A stretch of DNA of 10,263 bases from Coriobacteriia bacterium (GTDB lineage Bacteria > Actinomycetota > Coriobacteriia > Anaerosomatales > SLCP01), in assembly GCA_007123455.1 (NCBI GenBank), contig SKKZ01000069.1, positions 1 to 10,263 on the forward strand. Reading direction: 5' to 3'. Below the pieces are notes generated by a model, which saw only the letters and a program-made list of their open reading frames with translations, had not been told where the DNA came from and did not search any database. Below are positions 6,625-10,263 of the stretch, piece after piece. Both the position numbers and the translations under genes were made by a program. Positions within the stretch are counted from its first letter, which is position 1. Each line of letters starts with the position of its first letter.

Positions 6625-6646
6625 GTAAGGGTCGAATCACCCTTAC
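6625..6646 (-). repeat. Hairpin spanning the oppA stop codon
   Basis: GTAAGGGT and ACCCTTAC form an 8-bp perfect stem around a 6-nt loop. The TAA stop of oppA (6645-6643) lies in the 5' arm. A terminating ribosome would melt it, so it could form only when oppA is not being translated to its end. It is the first of three hairpins in the spacer before oppB. Confidence 0.45.
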
Positions 6647-8295
6647 TGGTCCAGCCAGACGTTCACGAAATCGAACAGTCCGTTGGCGCTGTAGACGCCA
6701 TCCATGACCCTGTCTGATGCGACATGGTTATGGTTGTAGAACATCAGCGGTATGACCGGTGCGTCTTCGCCGATCATCTGCTCTACCTCACGGTACTTCT
6801 CGACGCGCTCATCGTCGTCGACGGTGACGCGGGCATCTTCGAGCATCTCGTCTACCTCGGTGTTGCTGTAGAAGGCGAAGTTGTCACTGCTGCCCGTCTT
6901 CCAGAGCGGATAGAGGAAGTTGTCCATGATCGGGTAGTCGGCGATCCAGCCGAGGCGACCCATCTGGTAAGTGCCCTCGAGAAGCATATCGAGATACTGG
7001 GCCCACTCCATGCCGGACAGCTCGGACTCGATCCCGATCGCGGCCAAGTCGCCCTGGATAAGCTGCATGATGTCCTCGTGGCCCGCACCCGTATTGAACT
7101 CGAGCAGGATGGTGGGCAGACCCTCCCCGTCGGGGTAGCCGGCTTCAGCCAGAAGGTCCCTGGCCTCATCGACGTCATAGCGCGAGTAGGCCCACGCGTT
7201 GTCCTGGAAGCCGAACACGCCATCAGGCACGATGCCGGTGGCGGGAGAGCGAGTGCCCTCGAAGAGAACATCGCAGATGGCCTGGCGGTCAATGGCGAGC
7301 GACAGCGCACGCCGCACCATCGGATCGCTCAGGACCTCGTCGTTGTTGTTCATGAGGATGTAGTACGTGGCAAGCTCGCCACCGAGCAGTACCTGCTCGC
7401 CCGGGTTCGCGGTGTAGCCGTCGGGGCTCTCGCCGTACTCATCGATGGTCAACTCGATCTGACCGGCCGGGATCTGCGTGAAGTCCACGGTCCCTGCCTG
7501 GAACTCGAGGAATGCGGTGTCCTGGTCGGCGAGGATCCTGTACTCGATCCCGTCGATCCAGGGAGCACTGCCGTAGTAGTCGTCGAACTTCTCGACCCTG
7601 ATGTACTGGTCATGGGCCCACGGCTCACTCATCTTGAACGGGCCGTTGCCGATCGGCATCTCACCGAAGTCGCCTGCTTCAACTTCCTCAGCGGGGACCG
7701 GGGCAAGAGCGGGGTGCCCGACAACGTACTGGAAGTCACCGAAACCGTAGCTGAGGGTGACCTCGAGTGTGTAATCATCGAGTGCGACTACGCCCTCAAG
7801 CTCGGTAGCAGTGCCATCCTGCATCTCGTCGTAACCCAAAACCGCCGAAAGGTGGTACGGAATCGCGGACTCGTTCTCCGGATTGGCGATACGCTCCCAC
7901 GCATACTTGAAGTCCTCGGCGACGACCTCACGTCCGTTGTGGAACAGCGCACCTTCGACGAGGTTGAACGTCCACACTGTGGCGTCCTCGTTCGACTCCC
8001 AGGTCTCGGCAGCAGCCGGCGTGATCTCGCCCGTGATCGGGTCGAAAGTCACGAGACTGTCGAAGAGCGCCTGGCCGACCTGGGTGCCCTCGGATTCCTG
8101 CAGGTTGAGCGGATCGATGTAGGCAGGCTCGGAGATGTAGTAGTTGAACGTCCCACCCTCAAAGGGACCCTCAGCCACTGGCTCCTCGGTGTCCGGTGGC
8201 TCCTCCTCGGGCGCGCATCCGGCCAAACCGAGCACCGAGAACGCGAGTCCGAGCACGAGAAGAAGCGCGATAGAGGTACGCATTCTCCCTGACAA
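6643..8295 (-). CDS. oppA: Oligopeptide ABC transporter substrate-binding lipoprotein OppA
   Basis: Extracytoplasmic peptide-binding protein of the SBP_bac_5 family (peptide/nickel binding class), 550 residues from a TTG start. The signal peptide reads MSGRMRTS followed by a hydrophobic run and the lipobox LAGC, with the lipidated cysteine at residue 27. An acidic Glu/Pro linker (about 29-43) precedes the mature domain, which starts GGTFNYYISEPAYIDPLN. Family landmarks include LFDSLVTFDPITGEITPAAAETWE, the VWTFNLVEGALFHNGREVVAEDFKYAWERI region and the IGNGPFKM block, and the end SANGLFDFVNVWLDQ is complete. The TTG at 8295 is preferred because AAAGGAGG lies 7 nt upstream; the next ATG (8283) is 19 nt from that site and has only AGGGAG one base away. 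The longer frame back to 8457 is the leader. The protein is strongly acidic. The bound peptide class cannot be read; DppA is the alternative name. Confidence 0.93.
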   Translation of the reverse strand: MSGRMRTSIALLLVLGLAFSVLGLAGCAPEEEPPDTEEPVAEGPFEGGTFNYYISEPAYIDPLNLQESEGTQVGQALFDSLVTFDPITGEITPAAAETWESNEDATVWTFNLVEGALFHNGREVVAEDFKYAWERIANPENESAIPYHLSAVLGYDEMQDGTATELEGVVALDDYTLEVTLSYGFGDFQYVVGHPALAPVPAEEVEAGDFGEMPIGNGPFKMSEPWAHDQYIRVEKFDDYYGSAPWIDGIEYRILADQDTAFLEFQAGTVDFTQIPAGQIELTIDEYGESPDGYTANPGEQVLLGGELATYYILMNNNDEVLSDPMVRRALSLAIDRQAICDVLFEGTRSPATGIVPDGVFGFQDNAWAYSRYDVDEARDLLAEAGYPDGEGLPTILLEFNTGAGHEDIMQLIQGDLAAIGIESELSGMEWAQYLDMLLEGTYQMGRLGWIADYPIMDNFLYPLWKTGSSDNFAFYSNTEVDEMLEDARVTVDDDERVEKYREVEQMIGEDAPVIPLMFYNHNHVASDRVMDGVYSANGLFDFVNVWLDQ

Positions 8296-8490
8296 TGTAG
8301 TGCCTCCTTTCGGACGACGAACAATCGGAACAGCCACCCCGTCTGCGCGCGCGAAGGTGGTCCCCCTCGTGCGCCACAGCACATCTGCGGCTGTACACTC
8401 CGCATATGCCACACACGGCATCGACCCAAGTGTCCACTTCTTCTGCCCTGTTGGCAAGCGTGACGGGCAGGTCAGACGTGGGCCCGGCGC
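8296..8490 (-). promoter_or_regulatory. Leader and probable promoter region of the opp operon
   Basis: This ~195-nt stretch between the secG terminator and oppA contains no convincing gene. It must hold the opp promoter if the terminator works. Two weak sigma70-like candidates are visible on the minus strand: TTGCCA, 17 nt, GACACT and, further downstream, TTGGGT, 17 nt, TATGCG. Neither is strong. I see no riboswitch fold and no clear operator palindrome beyond a GCGCGCGC run near 8345-8353. Confidence 0.35.
8303..8310 (-). promoter_or_regulatory. Strong Shine-Dalgarno site for oppA
   Basis: AAAGGAGG (8310-8303, minus strand) is a near-perfect anti-16S match placed 7 nt before TTG at 8295, which is the evidence for a TTG start. 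It is the strongest ribosome site in the window, fitting a binding protein needed in excess over its permease. Confidence 0.8.
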
Positions 8491-8522
8491 AAAGAAAAAG
8501 CGGACCCTTGAGTAAGGTCCGC
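8491..8522 (-). terminator. Intrinsic terminator after secG
   Basis: On the minus strand GCGGACC pairs with GGTCCGC (7 bp), extended by TT/AA across one bulge around a small ACTC loop. CTTTTTCTTT follows directly. It begins 35 nt after the secG stop and cleanly separates the gpmI-secG unit from the opp operon. Confidence 0.85.
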
Positions 8523-8557
8523 CGGATGATGCGCCCAGATGTGATTCCCTTTGGAAA

Positions 8558-8803
8558 CTAACCGCCTGGTGAGTACGTCACCATCAGAAGCAGCGTTGTG
8601 ACAGTGAAGGTCAGGGCCGCAACGATGGTGAAACGGTCGAGGTTCTTCTCGATGATGCCGGTGCCGGTCGATGTCGGCGACATCATCCCGGAGAACATCG
8701 ACGACACACCTGTCCCCTTGCCAGAATGCAGCAAGATGAGCACGACAAGCCCGACGGAAGCGAGCACATGGATGACGAGCAGGAAGCCTACGAACACGTT
8801 CAC
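8558..8803 (-). CDS. secG: Preprotein translocase subunit SecG
   Basis: Small membrane subunit of the SecYEG protein-export channel, 81 residues, the usual length. Two transmembrane helices (about 4-26 and 57-76) flank a cytoplasmic loop containing the conserved LLHSGKGTGVSSMFSG segment and GTGIIEKNLDRFT just before helix 2; both are family signatures. The start is GTG at 8803, with AAGGAGA 7 nt upstream. It lies 49 nt after gpmI on the same strand and is followed by a strong terminator, so it is probably the last gene of a glycolytic operon. A secG gene next to the lower-glycolysis genes is a recurrent arrangement in Gram-positive bacteria. Confidence 0.95.
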   Translation of the reverse strand: MNVFVGFLLVIHVLASVGLVVLILLHSGKGTGVSSMFSGMMSPTSTGTGIIEKNLDRFTIVAALTFTVTTLLLMVTYSPGG

Positions 8804-8852
8804 GCGTGATTCTCCTTACTTGATCCCGCAGCCCCTCCGGCCACGCGGCCAT

Positions 8853-10263
8853 TCAGTATACCAGGAGGCTGCGCCCCGTCCACTCCTCCGGCGTTTCGAT
8901 GTCGAGCAGCCCGAGTAGTGTCGGCGCGACGTCGGCCAGAATCCCGCCGTCGAGCAGGTCCCGTACGCGATCATCCACGACGAGAAGAGGGACGTCAGCC
9001 GGCGTGTGGGCGGTGAACGGGCGTCTCCCGTCGCTCTCGAGCATCTGCTCGGCATTGCCGTGATCGGCGGTCAACACCGTCGTGCCTCCCTGCAAACGTA
9101 TCGCCTCCACGACACGTCCCACTGACGTGTCCACCGCTTCGACGGCAGCGACCGCCGCATCGAACACACCCGTGTGGCCGACCATGTCGCAGTTCGCATA
9201 GTTCACGATGTAGACATCGCTGCGATCGTTATCGATGGCCCGCACGAGTTCATCGGTGACCCCATATGCGCTCATCTCGGGCTGCAGGTCGTACGTGGCG
9301 ACTTTCGGGCTCGGGACGAGCACGCGGTCCTCCCCCTCCTTGGGTGTTTCGACACCGCCGTTGAGAAAGAACGTCACGTGCGCGTACTTCTCCGTCTCGG
9401 CGATGTGGAGTTGACGCAGCCCTGCACTCGCAAGGACATCCGCCAGCACACATGAGGGAAGGTCCTTGCTGAAGGCCACGGGCGCGGGAATCGAGGGATC
9501 GTACTCGGTAAGACAGACGAAGTGGACTTCCGGCACCTCAGGTCGCTCGAAGCCGGTGAATCCGGGATCGACGAATGCGCGTGTGATCTCACGAGCACGA
9601 TCGGGACGGAAGTTGAAGAAGATCACCGAGTCCCCGTCGTGCACCGTCGCAATCGGGACTCCGTCACGCTCGATCACCGTGGGTGCGACGAACTCGTCGG
9701 TCACGTCGTCCTCGTACGACGCCGAGACTGCAGCGTGGGCACCCTGCGCATCCACGCCCTCACCGAGCACGAGGGCACGCCAGGCTCTTTCGACGCGCTC
9801 CCACCGATTGTCCCGGTCCATGGCGTAGTAGCGACCCATCACGGTGGCGATGGAACCGACGCCTTCGGCTTCCAGGAACTCCTCGAGTTCGTCGATGAAA
9901 CCGAGACCCGAATCGGGTGGCACATCGCGCCCATCGAGGAAGCAGTGCACGTACACGCGTTTAGCTCCGCGACGTCTTGCCAGACGGACGAGGGCGTAGA
10001 GGTGTTCGAGGTGGCTGTGAACGCCCCCGTCGGAGAGAAGGCCCATGAGATGCACGGCCCTGTCATCGGCAACTGCCGAATCGACCGCTGCGTCGAGCAC
10101 CTCGTTCTCGAAGAACGATCCGTCCTCTATCGCCTTGTCGATGCGGGTGAGTTCCTGATACACGACGCGCCCGGCACCGATATTCAGGTGGCCGACCTCC
10201 GAGTTGCCCATCTGGCCATCGGGCAGTCCGACTGCTTCACCGGAGGCCATCAGCCGGGTATGA
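8853..10263 (-). CDS. gpmI: 2,3-bisphosphoglycerate-independent phosphoglycerate mutase (5' truncated by window edge)
   Basis: Glycolytic and gluconeogenic enzyme that interconverts 3- and 2-phosphoglycerate using two metal ions (Mn2+ typical) and a phosphoserine intermediate. The frame runs past the right edge as HTRLMASGEAVGLP, the normal family context, so the methionine at 10250 is internal. About 45-50 N-terminal residues, including the first metal-binding Asp, lie outside. Counting from that methionine: catalytic serine in GQMGNSEVGH (Ser17), LLSDGGVHSHLEH (71-83), HCFLDGRDVPP (102-112), MGRYYAMDRDNRWERV (138-153), FFNFRPDRAREI (211-222), EKYAHVTFFLNGG (287-299), and the metal-ligand motifs NCDMVGHTG (353-361) and TADHGNAE (394-401). 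All visible catalytic residues are present. It is the upstream neighbour of secG. The 49-nt gap between them contains no obvious terminator, only a short GC palindrome (GGCCGCGTGGCC, 8850-8839). Confidence 0.96.
   Translation of the reverse strand, partial: HTRLMASGEAVGLPDGQMGNSEVGHLNIGAGRVVYQELTRIDKAIEDGSFFENEVLDAAVDSAVADDRAVHLMGLLSDGGVHSHLEHLYALVRLARRRGAKRVYVHCFLDGRDVPPDSGLGFIDELEEFLEAEGVGSIATVMGRYYAMDRDNRWERVERAWRALVLGEGVDAQGAHAAVSASYEDDVTDEFVAPTVIERDGVPIATVHDGDSVIFFNFRPDRAREITRAFVDPGFTGFERPEVPEVHFVCLTEYDPSIPAPVAFSKDLPSCVLADVLASAGLRQLHIAETEKYAHVTFFLNGGVETPKEGEDRVLVPSPKVATYDLQPEMSAYGVTDELVRAIDNDRSDVYIVNYANCDMVGHTGVFDAAVAAVEAVDTSVGRVVEAIRLQGGTTVLTADHGNAEQMLESDGRRPFTAHTPADVPLLVVDDRVRDLLDGGILADVAPTLLGLLDIETPEEWTGRSLLVY

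Noticed and set aside
6724..8292. A 522-codon open frame on the plus strand, antisense to oppA
   Set aside because: oppA on the other strand has full-length homology, a signal peptide and a strong ribosome site. The antisense frame is open because G+C-rich codon use leaves few stops, and its product shows no recognisable domain.
8296..8457. 54-codon N-terminal extension of OppA, or a small leader gene
   Set aside because: The extension would place a charged segment before a classical lipoprotein signal peptide, and the ribosome site lies inside it. No small frame here has its own ribosome site.
8296..8490. tmRNA or a riboswitch in the gap after secG
   Set aside because: tmRNA is often near secG in some phyla, but no tRNA-like ends or TPsiC-type motif are present, and no known riboswitch core is visible.
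8839..8850. GC palindrome between gpmI and secG as a terminator
   Set aside because: The stem is only about 5 bp with almost no loop and no T-run. The two genes are most likely co-transcribed.
1..10263. CRISPR array, insertion sequence, phage or toxin-antitoxin system
   Set aside because: No spaced direct repeats, transposase, integrase or paired small genes were seen on either strand; the tRNA gene shows no adjacent integrase or duplicated 3' end.

Overview
The window is G+C-rich, tightly packed bacterial chromosome with almost every gene on the minus strand. Three features suggest a high-G+C Gram-positive, with Actinomycetota (possibly the Coriobacteriia) as my best guess: Actinobacteria-like base composition, GTG and TTG start codons with strong Shine-Dalgarno sites, and a secG gene directly behind a glycolytic gene. 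This placement is inference from style and gene order. No marker gene in the window settles it.

Layout in the direction of minus-strand transcription, right to left. (1) At the right edge is the 3' nine-tenths of gpmI (cofactor-independent phosphoglycerate mutase), followed by secG (Sec translocon subunit) and a clear intrinsic terminator at about 8491-8522. (2) A gene-free leader of about 195 nt precedes a complete oligopeptide ABC transporter operon, oppA-oppB-oppC-oppD-oppF (about 8295 to 2501). It encodes a lipoprotein binding protein, two permeases and two ATPases. oppA and oppB are separated by a 112-nt spacer with three consecutive hairpins; the remaining genes overlap or nearly touch. 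(3) Without a break (4-nt ATGA overlap with oppF), the operon continues into two membrane proteins with bacterial PH (bPH2/DUF304) domains, a YdbS-like and a YdbT-like protein. (4) A tRNA-Leu (anticodon GAG, CCA encoded) follows 56 nt downstream, with a plausible promoter of its own and an intrinsic terminator. (5) At the left edge, converging on the plus strand, is the 3' end of an AarF/UbiB/ABC1-family kinase-like gene.

How the genes work together: OppA, tethered to the outer face of the membrane, would capture peptides and deliver them to the OppB/OppC channel, powered by the OppD/OppF ATPase pair in the cytoplasm. The YdbS/YdbT-like proteins would be made from the same message. A YdbST pair is known in Bacillus as part of the cell-envelope stress response, but a link to peptide uptake is only suggested here by the gene order. 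gpmI and secG form a separate housekeeping unit.

I see no CRISPR array, insertion sequence, phage gene or defence island. The window looks like core genome. The points most worth a second look are the bPH2 pair joined to the opp operon, the oppA-oppB hairpins and several start-codon corrections. I did not find a convincing undescribed system.
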